64,000 bases of DNA from Allostella vacuolata (GTDB lineage Bacteria; Pseudomonadota; Alphaproteobacteria; ATCC43930; Allostellaceae), in the NCBI GenBank assembly GCA_006739055.1, contig AP019702.1:3869388-3933387 (forward strand), read 5' to 3'. A model generated the notes under the pieces. That model saw nothing but the letters and a program-made list of their open reading frames with translations, was not told the origin of the DNA and searched no databases. The position numbers were made by a program, and so were the translations under genes. This document shows positions 1-8,563 of this stretch, in pieces; within the stretch, counting starts at the first letter, position 1; each line of letters starts with the position of its first letter.

Positions 1-1235
1 GCGACGGCGCCGGCAAGCAGCTCATGTCCTTCACCGACGCGATCACCGCGACCGGCGACAAGACCTTCGAATGGAAGCTGAAGGAGCCCTACGGCCTGGT
101 CATCGACACGCTGGCCAAGCAGGGCACCAGCCTGCCCTTCGTGATGCGCGAGAAGGAGGCCCTGGTCGACCCCTTCCAGCAGATCACCGAGATGGTCGGG
201 TCCGGCCCCTTCACCTTCAAGCGCGACGAGTGGGTGCCCGGCTCCAAGACCGTCTACGCCAAGTTCCAGGGCTATGTGCCGCGCAAGGAGCCGCCGTCCG
301 GCCATGCCGGCGGCAAGGTGGTGAAGGTCGACCGGGTCGAGTTTCTGTGGATGGCCGACCCGCAGACCGCCCAGTCCGCGCTCGTCGCGGGCGAGATCGA
401 CTACCTGGAGAACCCGCAGCTCGACTTCCTGCCGATGCTGGAATCCACCCCCGGCATCAAGCTGGAGACGCATCCGGCCCAGGGCACCATGGGCCTGATC
501 CAGCTCAACCACCTGCACCCGCCCTTCAACAACGTGAAGGCGCGCCAGGCCCTGCTGCACATCATCAACCCGCAGGACTTCCTCGACACCATCGCCGCCG
601 ACAAGAAGCTGCAGAAGCTCTGCTATTCGTACTATGGCTGCGGCGTGCCGATGGAGAGCGACGCCGGCGCCGAGCCGTACAAGGCCCGCAAGGACCTGGC
701 GAAGGCCGAGCAGCTGATGAAGGAGGCCGGCTACAAGGGCGAGCCGATCACCATCCTGCATGCGACCGACCACCAGTACATCAACCCGGCCAACCTGGTG
801 ATGATCCAGCAGCTGCGCCGGGCCTCGTTCCTGAAGCTCGACGTGCAGGCGATGGACTGGGGCACCGTGGTCTCGCGCCGGGCCAAGAAGGAGCCGCCGG
901 CCCAGGGCGGCTGGAACATCTTCATCACCGGGACCACGGTGCTGAGCTCGTCCAACCCGGTCACCAACACCTGGATCGGCATGAACTGCGAGCGGGCCAA
1001 TGTCGGCTGGCCGTGCAACGCGGGCGTCGAGGCGACGCGGCGCGCCTGGGGCCTGGCCCCGGACCTGGCCGCGCGCAAGGCACTGGCCGTCGACCTGTCG
1101 AAGCAGCTCTACGAGCAGGTGCCGTTCGTGCCCTTCGCCCAGTGGGTCAACCCGGTCGCCTATCGGTCGGACAAGATCTCGGGCGTGATCACCACCCCGT
1201 CGATTCCGCCGATGTGGAACATCGAGCGGAAGTGA
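1..1235 (+). CDS. SBP-1: family 5 ABC transporter substrate-binding protein (5' end outside window)
   Basis: This is the C-terminal part (about 410 residues) of a periplasmic solute receptor of the DppA/OppA-like SBP_bac_5 family. The reading frame is open from base 3, so the signal peptide and first ~120 residues lie upstream of the window. Family hallmarks shared with the copies downstream include MREKEALVDP, SGPFTFKRDEWVPGSK, GEIDYLENPQ and a closing MWNIE. Four cysteines conserved in the whole local family are present (CYSYYGC and CERANVGWPC). It ends in its own hairpin, so it is probably transcribed separately from SBP-2. The ligand is unknown; peptides or peptide-like compounds are the family norm. 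The family call is secure. Confidence 0.93.
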   Translation, partial: DGAGKQLMSFTDAITATGDKTFEWKLKEPYGLVIDTLAKQGTSLPFVMREKEALVDPFQQITEMVGSGPFTFKRDEWVPGSKTVYAKFQGYVPRKEPPSGHAGGKVVKVDRVEFLWMADPQTAQSALVAGEIDYLENPQLDFLPMLESTPGIKLETHPAQGTMGLIQLNHLHPPFNNVKARQALLHIINPQDFLDTIAADKKLQKLCYSYYGCGVPMESDAGAEPYKARKDLAKAEQLMKEAGYKGEPITILHATDHQYINPANLVMIQQLRRASFLKLDVQAMDWGTVVSRRAKKEPPAQGGWNIFITGTTVLSSSNPVTNTWIGMNCERANVGWPCNAGVEATRRAWGLAPDLAARKALAVDLSKQLYEQVPFVPFAQWVNPVAYRSDKISGVITTPSIPPMWNIERK

Positions 1236-1255
1236 CCGGCGCGGCATAGGCCGCC

Positions 1256-1289
1256 GGCCGGCCCCGGAAATCGCTTGCCGGGGCCGGCC
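1256..1289. terminator. Hairpin after SBP-1
   Basis: A perfect 12-bp inverted repeat (GGCCGGCCCCGG at 1256-1267, complement at 1278-1289) has a 10-nt loop and starts 20 nt after the SBP-1 stop codon. There is no T-tract, so it may act as a 3' stabiliser or a weak terminator. Confidence 0.55.
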
Positions 1290-1303
1290 CGCGGCATTCT
1301 ACT
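1275..1303 (+). promoter_or_regulatory. Predicted sigma70-type promoter of SBP-2
   Basis: TTGCCG (1275-1280) and TCTACT (1298-1303) are separated by 17 nt, about 80 nt upstream of the SBP-2 start. The same pattern occurs before SBP-3 and before the ABC core genes. The -35 overlaps the 3' arm of the preceding hairpin, which lowers confidence. Confidence 0.35.
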
Positions 1304-1384
1304 GGATGCCCCTGCGGCCCGGACAATGCCCCCGTCCCTCCGGATCAGAGGCGGCATGCCGAAGCCGCTCGTGTTGGAGGCATC

Positions 1385-2989
1385 ATGAAAACAATCCAGG
1401 AACGGCCGGCCCGCTGGCTCGCTGCCCTTCTTCTCGCCGGCGCCGCCACCCTTCCCGCGGCGCCCGCGCTCGCGCAGCAGAAGGTGCTGCGCGCCACCAT
1501 GCACGCCGACGTGCGCACCCTCGACCCGATCTGGACGACGCAGGTCATCGCCGGCATCCACGGCATGATGGTCTACGACACGCTCTTCGCGCCCGACGCC
1601 GAGCTGAAGAGCCAGCCGCAGATGGTGGACAAGTTCACCATCAGCGATGACAAGAAGACCTACACCTTCACCCTGCGCGACGGGCTGCGCTTCACCGACG
1701 GCACCCCGGTCACGCCCAAGGACGTCATCGCCTCGGTCAAGCGCTGGGCCGCGCGCGACAATGGCGGGCGGCAGCTCATGCTGTACACCGACGCCATCAA
1801 CGGCATCGACGACAAGACCTTCGAGTGGAAGCTGAAGGAGCCCTACAGCCTCATCATCGACCTGCTCGGCAAGCCGGACACCAGCATCCCCTTCATCATG
1901 CGCGAGAAGGAGGCCCTGACCGACCCGATGCAGCAGATCACCGAGGTGGTCGGCTCCGGGCCGTTCATGCTGAAGCGCGACGAGTGGGTGCCCGGCTCCA
2001 AGACCGTCTACGTCAAGAACCCGAACTACGTGCCGCGCAAGGAGCCGGCGTCCGGCCATGCCGGCGGCAAGGTGGTGAAGGTCGACCGCGTCGAGCTGCT
2101 GTGGATGCCCGACCCGCAGACCGCCCAGGCCGCCCTCGTCGCGGGCGAGATCGACTACCTGGAGAACCCGCAGCCGGACTTCCTGCCGATCCTGGAGAGC
2201 ACGCCCGGCGTCAAGCTGGTCACCCATCCGGCCCAGGGCACGCTCGGCATCATCCAGCTCAACCACCTGCACCCGCCCTTCAACAACGTGAAGGCGCGGC
2301 AGGCGATGCTGCACATCGTCAACAACCAGGACTTCCTCGACACCATCGCCGCCGACAAGCGGCTGCAGAAGCCCTGCTTCTCGTATTTCGGCTGCGGCAC
2401 GCCGATGGAGACCGATGCCGGCTCCGAGGCCTACAAGGCGCCCAAGGACTACAAGAAGGCCGAGCAGCTGTTCAAGGAGGCGGGCTACAAGGGCGAGCCG
2501 ATCACGCTCCTGCACGCCACCGACCACGCCTACATCAACCCGGCCAACCTCGTCCTGATCCAGCAGATGCGCAAGGCGGGCTTCCTCAAGCTCGACGTGC
2601 AGGCGATGGACTGGGGCACGGTCGTCTCCCGCCGCACCAAGAAGGAGCCGCCGGCCCAGGGCGGCTGGAACATCTTCATCACCGGCGGGTCGGCGCTCGG
2701 CGCCTCGGTGCCGCTCACCAACACCGCGCTGCCGATGGCCTGCGAGAAGTCGTGGTTCGGCTGGCCGTGCGACGCCGACTTCGAGAAGCTGCGCGGCAGC
2801 TGGGCACTCGGCGCCGACGTGGCGGCGCGCAAGCAGATCGCCGTCGAGATCAGCAAGGCCGCCTACCAGAAGGTGCCGTTCATCTCGTTCGGCCAGTGGA
2901 CCAACCCGGTCGCCTACCGCTCGGACAAGATCTCGGGCGTGATCGCGGTGCCGTCGGTGCCGCCGATGTGGAACATCGAGAAGAAGTAG
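1385..2989 (+). CDS. SBP-2: family 5 ABC transporter substrate-binding protein
   Basis: A 534-residue periplasmic solute receptor for a peptide/nickel-type ABC importer. The N-terminus has a basic stretch, a hydrophobic core and an ALAQ-type signal peptidase I site near residue 31. The mature protein begins with the local family signature MHADVRTLDPIWTTQ. The two-lobed SBP_bac_5 fold is implied by the full family length and by motifs such as LRDGLRFTDGTPVTPKD. GGAGG lies 5 nt before the ATG. The gene has its own hairpin terminator with a T-run, so it looks monocistronic. No ligand can be read from the sequence. Compared with other copies it carries ACEKSWFGWPC and GGSALGASVPL near the C-terminus, a region that varies between paralogs and may bear on specificity. 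Confidence 0.95.
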   Translation: MKTIQERPARWLAALLLAGAATLPAAPALAQQKVLRATMHADVRTLDPIWTTQVIAGIHGMMVYDTLFAPDAELKSQPQMVDKFTISDDKKTYTFTLRDGLRFTDGTPVTPKDVIASVKRWAARDNGGRQLMLYTDAINGIDDKTFEWKLKEPYSLIIDLLGKPDTSIPFIMREKEALTDPMQQITEVVGSGPFMLKRDEWVPGSKTVYVKNPNYVPRKEPASGHAGGKVVKVDRVELLWMPDPQTAQAALVAGEIDYLENPQPDFLPILESTPGVKLVTHPAQGTLGIIQLNHLHPPFNNVKARQAMLHIVNNQDFLDTIAADKRLQKPCFSYFGCGTPMETDAGSEAYKAPKDYKKAEQLFKEAGYKGEPITLLHATDHAYINPANLVLIQQMRKAGFLKLDVQAMDWGTVVSRRTKKEPPAQGGWNIFITGGSALGASVPLTNTALPMACEKSWFGWPCDADFEKLRGSWALGADVAARKQIAVEISKAAYQKVPFISFGQWTNPVAYRSDKISGVIAVPSVPPMWNIEKK

Positions 2990-2997
2990 CACCCGCA

Positions 2998-3034
2998 GCC
3001 ACCCGGGCGGATCGGCGCCCGGGTGGCCATTTTT
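2998..3034 (+). terminator. Rho-independent terminator of SBP-2
   Basis: A 12-bp GC-rich stem (2998-3009 with 3016-3027), a 6-nt loop and a following ATTTTT run form a textbook intrinsic terminator, 9 nt after the SBP-2 stop codon. Confidence 0.88.
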
Positions 3035-3036
3035 CC

Positions 3037-3066
3037 TTGCGATCGAAGCCCGATGACTCTTCTACT
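3037..3066 (+). promoter_or_regulatory. Predicted promoter of SBP-3
   Basis: TTGCGA (3037-3042), an 18-nt spacer and TCTACT (3061-3066) lie directly after the SBP-2 terminator. The pattern matches the candidates before SBP-2 and before the permease operon. Confidence 0.45.
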
Positions 3067-3092
3067 GTCCGGCGCGCCAAGCTCCGCCCGAT

Positions 3093-3114
3093 AACGGTCG
3101 GGGCGATAACCGTT
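3093..3114. promoter_or_regulatory. Inverted repeat in SBP-3 leader, possible operator
   Basis: AACGGT (3093-3098) and ACCGTT (3109-3114) form an inverted repeat with a 10-nt spacer, and GATAAC occurs twice within it as a direct repeat. It lies about 30-50 nt downstream of the predicted -10 box and just before the ribosome-binding site. A repressor site is possible but unproven. Confidence 0.3.
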
Positions 3115-3131
3115 TGAACAGAGGAGAGAAT

Positions 3132-4742
3132 ATGACCTACCGCCCGACCCGATCGCGGCTGCCCGCCGCAGCCGCGCTCCTTGCCGGCGCGGCTTCGGCC
3201 ATGGCGCTCGCCACCATCGGCCAGCCGGCAGCGGCGCAGGAAAAGGTCCTGCGCGCCACCATGCATGCCGACGTGCGGTCGATCGACCCGGTCTGGACGA
3301 CGCAGACCATCGCCTCGATCCACGGCAACATGATCTACGACCAGCTCTTCAACCTCGACACCAATCTCCAGCCGCAGCCGCAGATGGTCGACAAGTGGAC
3401 CGTCAGCGAGGACAAGAAGACCTACGTCTTCACGCTCCGCGACGGGCTGAAGTTCCATGACGGCACCCCGGTCACGACCAAGGACGTGCTGCCGTCGATC
3501 AACCGCTGGGCGGCCCGGCGCAACGCCGGCAAGATCATGATGGGCTTCACGGAGTCCATTACCGCCAAGGACGACAAGACCTTCGAGTGGAAGCTGAAGG
3601 AGCCCTTCGGCCTCGTCATCGACACGCTGGCGCAGATCGGCGCCGTGTTCGTCATGCGCGAGAAGGAAGCGACGACGGACCCGATGCAGCAGATCAGCGA
3701 GGCGATCGGCTCGGGCCCGTTCATGATGAAGCGCGACGAGTGGGTGCCCGGCTCCAAGACCGTCTATACCAAGTTCAAGGACTACGTGCCGCGCAAGGAG
3801 GCCGCGTCGGGCCATGCCGGCGGCAAGGTGGTGAAGGTCGACCGGGTCGAGTTCGTCTGGATGCCCGACCCGCAGACGGCCCAGGCGGCCCTCGTCGCGG
3901 GCGAGATCGACTATCTGGAGAACCCGCAGCCCGACTTCCTGCCGATGCTGAAGAGCACCCCCGGGGTGAAGCTGATCACCCACCCGGCGCAGGGCACGAT
4001 GGGCATCATCCAGCTGAACCACCTGCACCCGCCCTTCAACAACGTGAAGGCGCGGCAGGCGATGCTCAACATCGTCCACATGCCGGACTATCTCGACACC
4101 ATCGTCGCCGACAAGAGCCTGCAGAAGGTCTGCTACTCGTATTTCGGTTGCAACGTGCCGATGGAGACGGACGCCGGCGCGGAGACCTACAAGGCCCCGC
4201 CCGACTACAAGAAGGCGGCCGAGCTGTTCAAGGAGGCCGGCTACAAGGGCGAGCCGATCACCATCCTGCACGCCACCGACCACGCCTACATCAACCCCTC
4301 GACGCTGATCCTGGCGCAGCAGATGCGCAAGGCCGGCCTCAACCTCGACCTGCAGGCGATGGACTGGGGCACGGTGGTCTCCCGCCGCACCAAGAAGGAG
4401 CTGCCGGCCCAGGGCGGCTGGAACATCTTCGTCACGGGCACCACCGTGCTGGGCTCGTCCTCGCCCATCTCCCACGTCTCGCTCGGCATGGGCTGCGAGA
4501 AGGCGTGGTTCGGCTGGCCGTGCGACGCCAAGATGGAAGAGCTGCGCCAGACCTGGAGCCTCACCCCGGAGATCGCCGACCGCAAGAAGCTCGCGGTCGA
4601 CATCTCCAAGCGCGCCTATGAGACGGTTCCCTACATCTCGTTCGCCCAGTGGGTGAACCCCGTCTCCTACCGCGAGGACCGGATCTCCGGCGTGATCCCG
4701 GTGCCGTCGGTCCCGGCGATGTGGAACATCGAGAAGAAGTAG
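3132..4742 (+). CDS. SBP-3: family 5 ABC transporter substrate-binding protein
   Basis: A 536-residue receptor of the same local family, with a long signal peptide ending near AAAQ at residue 36. The ATG at 3132 is preceded by GAGGAG at 6 nt and is preferred over the upstream in-frame TTG. It has the mature start MHADVRSIDPVWTTQ, HDGTPVTTKDVLPSINR and the four conserved cysteines (CYSYFGC, CEKAWFGWPC). Unlike most copies, it lacks the two residues before the VMREKEA motif (AQIGAVFVMREKEA), a gap shared with SBP-5 and the decayed copy. It converges on the aminotransferase gene, with a long hairpin between. The ligand is unknown. Confidence 0.95.
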   Translation: MTYRPTRSRLPAAAALLAGAASAMALATIGQPAAAQEKVLRATMHADVRSIDPVWTTQTIASIHGNMIYDQLFNLDTNLQPQPQMVDKWTVSEDKKTYVFTLRDGLKFHDGTPVTTKDVLPSINRWAARRNAGKIMMGFTESITAKDDKTFEWKLKEPFGLVIDTLAQIGAVFVMREKEATTDPMQQISEAIGSGPFMMKRDEWVPGSKTVYTKFKDYVPRKEAASGHAGGKVVKVDRVEFVWMPDPQTAQAALVAGEIDYLENPQPDFLPMLKSTPGVKLITHPAQGTMGIIQLNHLHPPFNNVKARQAMLNIVHMPDYLDTIVADKSLQKVCYSYFGCNVPMETDAGAETYKAPPDYKKAAELFKEAGYKGEPITILHATDHAYINPSTLILAQQMRKAGLNLDLQAMDWGTVVSRRTKKELPAQGGWNIFVTGTTVLGSSSPISHVSLGMGCEKAWFGWPCDAKMEELRQTWSLTPEIADRKKLAVDISKRAYETVPYISFAQWVNPVSYREDRISGVIPVPSVPAMWNIEKK

Positions 4743-4750
4743 CGCCCTCC

Positions 4751-4787
4751 CCGGCCCCCTTGCCCGGCGCACCGGCAAGGGGGCCGG
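4751..4787. terminator. Bidirectional hairpin between SBP-3 and aminotransferase
   Basis: A perfect 14-bp inverted repeat (4751-4764 with 4774-4787) with a 9-nt loop fills the gap between two convergent stop codons. It lacks a clear T-run, but its position suits a shared transcription stop. Confidence 0.6.
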
Positions 4788-4792
4788 ATTCC

Positions 4793-6178
4793 CTATCGGA
4801 TCAACCCGTCCGCCCGGAGCACGCGCTCGTAGGCGGCGAGCGACCGTTCCAGCCGGTCCAGGATCTCCCGGCACTCGGCTTCCGTCGCGTTCAGCGGCGG
4901 GGCGATCGTCACCCAATGGCCGTAGCGGCCGCCCGAGGTCGGCCGGGCATAGACCATCAGGCCGTTGGCCAGGGCATGGTTGCGCAGAGCTTCGGTCGGT
5001 CGCGCATCGGCCGGCAGCATCGCCTTGCTGGCGCGGTCGGCCACGATCTCCACCGCCCAATAGAGGCCGATGCCGCGCACGTCGCCGACCAGCGGCGAGC
5101 GCTCCTGTAGCGCGCGCAGGCCGGCCTCGAGCTCGGCGCCGCGGACACGGCCCGCCTGGAGCAACTCGCCCGCCTCGATCTCGTCGAGCACCGCCAGCGC
5201 CACCGCGCAGGCGATCGGGTTGGCGTTGTAGGAGAAGGCCAGCTCGAAGCCCGAGGCATCGGCGAGCCGGTCGACCATGGCCGCCGGCGCCAACAGGGCG
5301 CCGATCGGCGCATGTCCGGCCCCCAGGCCCTTGGCGAGGACCACCAGGTCGGGCCGCGCGTCCGGCCAATGCTCCATGGCGAAGAAGGGTCCGGTCCGCC
5401 CGGTGCCGGTCACGATCTCGTCGAAGACCAGCAACACGCCATGGCGCGAGCAGATCTCGCGGACCGCCCGCATATAGCCGGGCGACGGGACGTTGGCGCC
5501 GCGCGAAACCCCGCCCACCGGCTCCATCACGAAGGCCAGCACACGCTCGGGCCCGAGCTCCCGGATCCGGGCTTCGAGCCGCCGGGCGCACTCCAGCTCA
5601 TGGTCCGCCGCCGATGGCCCCAGGGAGGGCCGATAGGGCATCGGCGCCGGTACGGCATGGGCGGTCACGGCGAAGCCGTCGTGGAAGGCCGAGCCCGACT
5701 GGTCGCCGCCGATGGCCGAGGTGGCGATGGTGCCGCCGTGATAGGACGGTTCCAGCACGATGATGGCCCGCCGGCTCGCGGCACCGGTCGCGACCGCGTG
5801 CTGGCGGGCGAACTGCAGCGCGCGCTCCATCGCCTCGCTGCCGCCGGAGGTGAAGGCCACGCGCTCGAACCCCGGCCCGGCCAGGCCCGCCAGGCGCCCC
5901 GCCAGTTCCAGGTTACGGGGATTGCGGGCCACCAGCGAGAAGGCGTAGTCGAGCGTTGCCGCCTGCCGGGCCATCGCCGCGACCAGCCGCGGATGGCAAT
6001 GGCCGAGGCAGGACACCATGGGACCGCCGGACGCATCGAGGTAGGCGTTGCCCGCCTCGTCCCACATGCGGATGCCGGATGCCCGAACGATCATCGGCAG
6101 GCGGACCGACGATGCACGGGCATAGAACCGGTCCTGGGTTCCACCGATGTCCAACGGCGCGGAAACGGAAACCTGCAT
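4793..6178 (-). CDS. Class III PLP-dependent aminotransferase
   Basis: A 461-residue aspartate-aminotransferase-fold enzyme of class III (GabT, omega-transaminase, glutamate-semialdehyde aminomutase group). It would move an amino group from an amine or amino acid to a keto acid in the cytoplasm. The cofactor-binding pattern is clear: TSGGSEAMERAL for the phosphate cup, FDEIVTGTGRTG with the Asp that contacts the pyridine nitrogen, and VLAKGLGAGHAPIGA with the Schiff-base lysine. The ATG at 6178 has GAGAGG 5 nt upstream and is preferred over the GTG two codons earlier. It lies 82 nt downstream of a MocR-type regulator gene on the same strand, the usual arrangement for a regulated aminotransferase. 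The substrate cannot be assigned. The gene interrupts the binding-protein array. Confidence 0.9.
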   Translation of the reverse strand: MQVSVSAPLDIGGTQDRFYARASSVRLPMIVRASGIRMWDEAGNAYLDASGGPMVSCLGHCHPRLVAAMARQAATLDYAFSLVARNPRNLELAGRLAGLAGPGFERVAFTSGGSEAMERALQFARQHAVATGAASRRAIIVLEPSYHGGTIATSAIGGDQSGSAFHDGFAVTAHAVPAPMPYRPSLGPSAADHELECARRLEARIRELGPERVLAFVMEPVGGVSRGANVPSPGYMRAVREICSRHGVLLVFDEIVTGTGRTGPFFAMEHWPDARPDLVVLAKGLGAGHAPIGALLAPAAMVDRLADASGFELAFSYNANPIACAVALAVLDEIEAGELLQAGRVRGAELEAGLRALQERSPLVGDVRGIGLYWAVEIVADRASKAMLPADARPTEALRNHALANGLMVYARPTSGGRYGHWVTIAPPLNATEAECREILDRLERSLAAYERVLRADGLIR

Positions 6179-6242
6179 GGGCACCTCTCTGACTATTACA
6201 AAGAGGATGCAGTGAGTCGATTTCTACTAAAACACCTATATT

Positions 6243-6255
6243 ATACCAGATACAA
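6243..6255. promoter_or_regulatory. Possible MocR operator repeats upstream of aminotransferase
   Basis: ATACCA (6243-6248) and ATACAA (6250-6255) form a near-perfect tandem repeat in an AT-rich patch between the regulator and the aminotransferase gene. AGATACAA recurs at 7644-7651, just upstream of the regulator start codon. The MocR protein GabR is known to bind ATACCA direct repeats, though with a much longer spacing, so this is only suggestive. Confidence 0.35.
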
Positions 6256-6260
6256 TTTCG

Positions 6261-7643
6261 TCAGACGACGCCCTCGTCCGCCGGTCCCTCGGCCAGCAGG
6301 CGAGCCACCGCCTCCACCCCGCGGCGCAGTTCTTCCCGGGTGGCCGGGTTTCCCAGCCCCAGGCGGATGGCGGGATCGCCGTCGCCGGCGACGGCGAAGG
6401 TGGCGGACGCCACGACCCGGACGCCGGCGCGCTCGGCCGCCGCCTGGAAGGCGGACGGCCGGAATCCGGGCGGCAGCCGGAGCCACAGATGCAGCCCGTC
6501 GGGCGACGATGCTGCGGCGCGCGCGCCCAGCGCCGAACGGGCGATCGCCTGCCGGGCCGCCACCTCGGCCCGCTGCCAGGCGAGCATCGCATCCGCCGAT
6601 CCGTCGTCGATCCACCGCGTCGCCAGCTCGGGCCCGAACGGCGGCGGCGACCAGCAGGACATGGCGACCGCGTTGCGCGCGGCGGTGGCCAGGCGTTCCG
6701 GGACATGCAGATAGCCGACGCGCAGCCACGGCGCGATCGCCTTGGACAGGCCGCCGACCAGCATGCAGTGCCCGGGCGCATGTTCGGCCAGGGGTGCCGG
6801 CCGGCTGGCCGGCAGGTGCCCGTAGACATCGTCCTCGATCACCATCAGCCCATGCCGGACGGAAACCGCGGCGACCTCGGCCCGCCGGGTGGCGGACATG
6901 GTCGCGGTGGTCGGGCTCTGCAGCGTCGGCATGAGATAGGCGACCCGGGCCCGGGTCGCCCGGCACGCCTGATCCAGCGCCTCCGGCAGCACCCCTTCGG
7001 CATCGACCGCCACGGGGTGCAGCGACAGCTGCAGATGGCGGGCGATCTGGCGCACCGGCGGGAAGGTATGGGGCTCGACCAGCACCGCGGCGCCGGGCAC
7101 CGCTGCGGCCATGAACGCCACCAGCAGGGCATGCTGGCCGCCGACGGTGACGAGGGTGCGGGCCGGGTCGGCGGCGAGGCCCAGCCGGGCGAGCCATCGG
7201 GCCCCCGCCTCGGCGTGGCGCGGGTCCGCCCCCGGCACGCCGCGGCCGAACCGGGCCGCGAGTCGGCCGTCCCGCGACAGCTCCTCCAGGGCTTCCGGCA
7301 ACCGCCGGTCGGCCGGCCCGGGCACCGGCAGGTTCAGGCCGAGATCGACCACCCCGGACGACGACGCCTGGAAATAGGAGGCGTCGCGGGCGGCCGCCCC
7401 GTCCCGACGGCGCACGAACGTGCCTCTCCCGCGCTCGCCTTCCAGCAGGCCGCGCCGCCGCGCCTCGTCATAGGCCCGGGTGACGGTGCCGAGCGACAGG
7501 CCCAGCGCGTGCGCCAGGGCGCGTTGCGGCGGCAGCGCGGCGCCCGGCGCCAGCGTCCCGTCCGCGACCGCGGCAGCCAGCGCATCCGCGATCCGATGGT
7601 ACCTCGTTCCCGGCCCGGAGATGTCCGGCAGCCATATTGTCAT
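6261..7643 (-). CDS. MocR-type (GntR/aminotransferase fusion) transcriptional regulator
   Basis: A 460-residue chimeric regulator. Residues ~10-75 form a GntR winged helix (PPQRALAHALGLSLGTVTRA, then GRGTFV at the wing). Residues ~115-455 form a class I aminotransferase-like domain that binds PLP and senses an amine-type effector. The domain retains the PLP lysine in GGLSKAIAPW and the IEDDVYG motif, so it should still form an internal aldimine. MocR proteins usually control a neighbouring aminotransferase or importer; here the class III aminotransferase lies directly downstream. The decayed SBP copy is divergent across a ~126-nt gap. The TTGT-N7-ACAA inverted repeat spanning the start codon could mediate autoregulation. 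Confidence 0.93.
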   Translation of the reverse strand: MTIWLPDISGPGTRYHRIADALAAAVADGTLAPGAALPPQRALAHALGLSLGTVTRAYDEARRRGLLEGERGRGTFVRRRDGAAARDASYFQASSSGVVDLGLNLPVPGPADRRLPEALEELSRDGRLAARFGRGVPGADPRHAEAGARWLARLGLAADPARTLVTVGGQHALLVAFMAAAVPGAAVLVEPHTFPPVRQIARHLQLSLHPVAVDAEGVLPEALDQACRATRARVAYLMPTLQSPTTATMSATRRAEVAAVSVRHGLMVIEDDVYGHLPASRPAPLAEHAPGHCMLVGGLSKAIAPWLRVGYLHVPERLATAARNAVAMSCWSPPPFGPELATRWIDDGSADAMLAWQRAEVAARQAIARSALGARAAASSPDGLHLWLRLPPGFRPSAFQAAAERAGVRVVASATFAVAGDGDPAIRLGLGNPATREELRRGVEAVARLLAEGPADEGVV

Positions 7644-7769
7644 AGATACAACAGGAACACGGTCGCACGTGGCCCGTCAAATGTACTGGCCGAGCGCTAT
7701 CGGCTTGATGGGTCCGACGGATCGCGTCATGTCAGCGCTCTCTCGCCGCGTGCGGACTGTCCGGACCGC

Positions 7770-8474
7770 CATTGGTCGGCAGCCGGACCGTCAGCGACGA
7801 CAAGGAGACCTATGTCTTCACGCTGCGCGAGGGCCCCACCTTCTACGACGGCATCCCGATCCGCAGCGCCGACGCCATCGCCTCGTTCCAGCGCCGGGCG
7901 GCCCGGCGCAATCCCGGCAAGATCCTGCTCGACTTCACCGATTGCATCACCGCGCTGGACGACCGGCGCTTCGAATGGAAGCTGAAGCAGCCCTATGGCC
8001 TGGTCATCGACACGCTGGCCCAGACCGGCGCCACCTACGTCATGCGCGAGAAGGAGGCCAGGACCGACCCCTTCCAGCAGATCCAGGAGGTGGTCGGCTC
8101 CGGCCCGTTCGTCTTCAAGCGCGACGAGTGGAGCCGCCGGCCCAGGGCGGCTGGAACATCTTCCTCACCACCGCCCCGGTCCTCGGCCTGTCCAACCCCC
8201 TGACCCACAGCCGGATCGGCATGGGTTGCGAGAAGGCCAATGTCGGCTGGCCGTGCAACGCGGAGTTCGAGGACGTCCGCCGGTCCTGGGGGCTGGCCCA
8301 GACCGTCGACGAGCGCAAGGCGATCGCGGTCGACCTGTCGAGCGGATCTACGACCGGGTGCCGCTCGTGCCCTTCGCCCAGTGGCTGGACCCGGTCGCCT
8401 GCCGCGAGGACAAGATCTCCGGCATCCTCGCGGTGCCGTCGGTGCCGCCGAAGTGGAGCGTTGAGATAAGGTAG
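7770..8474 (+). pseudogene. SBP-4: decayed copy of the family 5 substrate-binding protein
   Basis: This remnant matches SBP-5 best but cannot make a receptor. Homology begins abruptly near 7770, so the promoter, signal peptide and about 85 N-terminal residues are gone. At 8130-8131 it jumps from KRDEW straight to EPPAQGGWNIF, which equals loss of 658 nt relative to SBP-5 and shifts the frame; GG is shared at both deletion ends. At about 8340 one A is missing from a codon that reads AAG in SBP-5, giving a second frameshift. The tail then resumes in the original frame (VPLVPFAQW) and ends in an atypical WSVEIR. A tandem duplicate of SBP-5 that has since decayed is the simplest reading. Confidence 0.93.
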
Positions 8475-8563
8475 AAATATCGGGAAAGTAGACGGGCGCG
8501 GTCCCCCGGCCGGTCGGCAGGCCGGGGGACCGTGATCGGCCCGAACGCCGACGAGGAGACGCC

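Noticed and set aside
2880-5591. Long minus-strand frame (903 codons) across SBP-3 and the aminotransferase
   Set aside because: It has no domain and no codon bias, and it overlaps two well-supported genes. Similar antisense frames recur behind every receptor gene.
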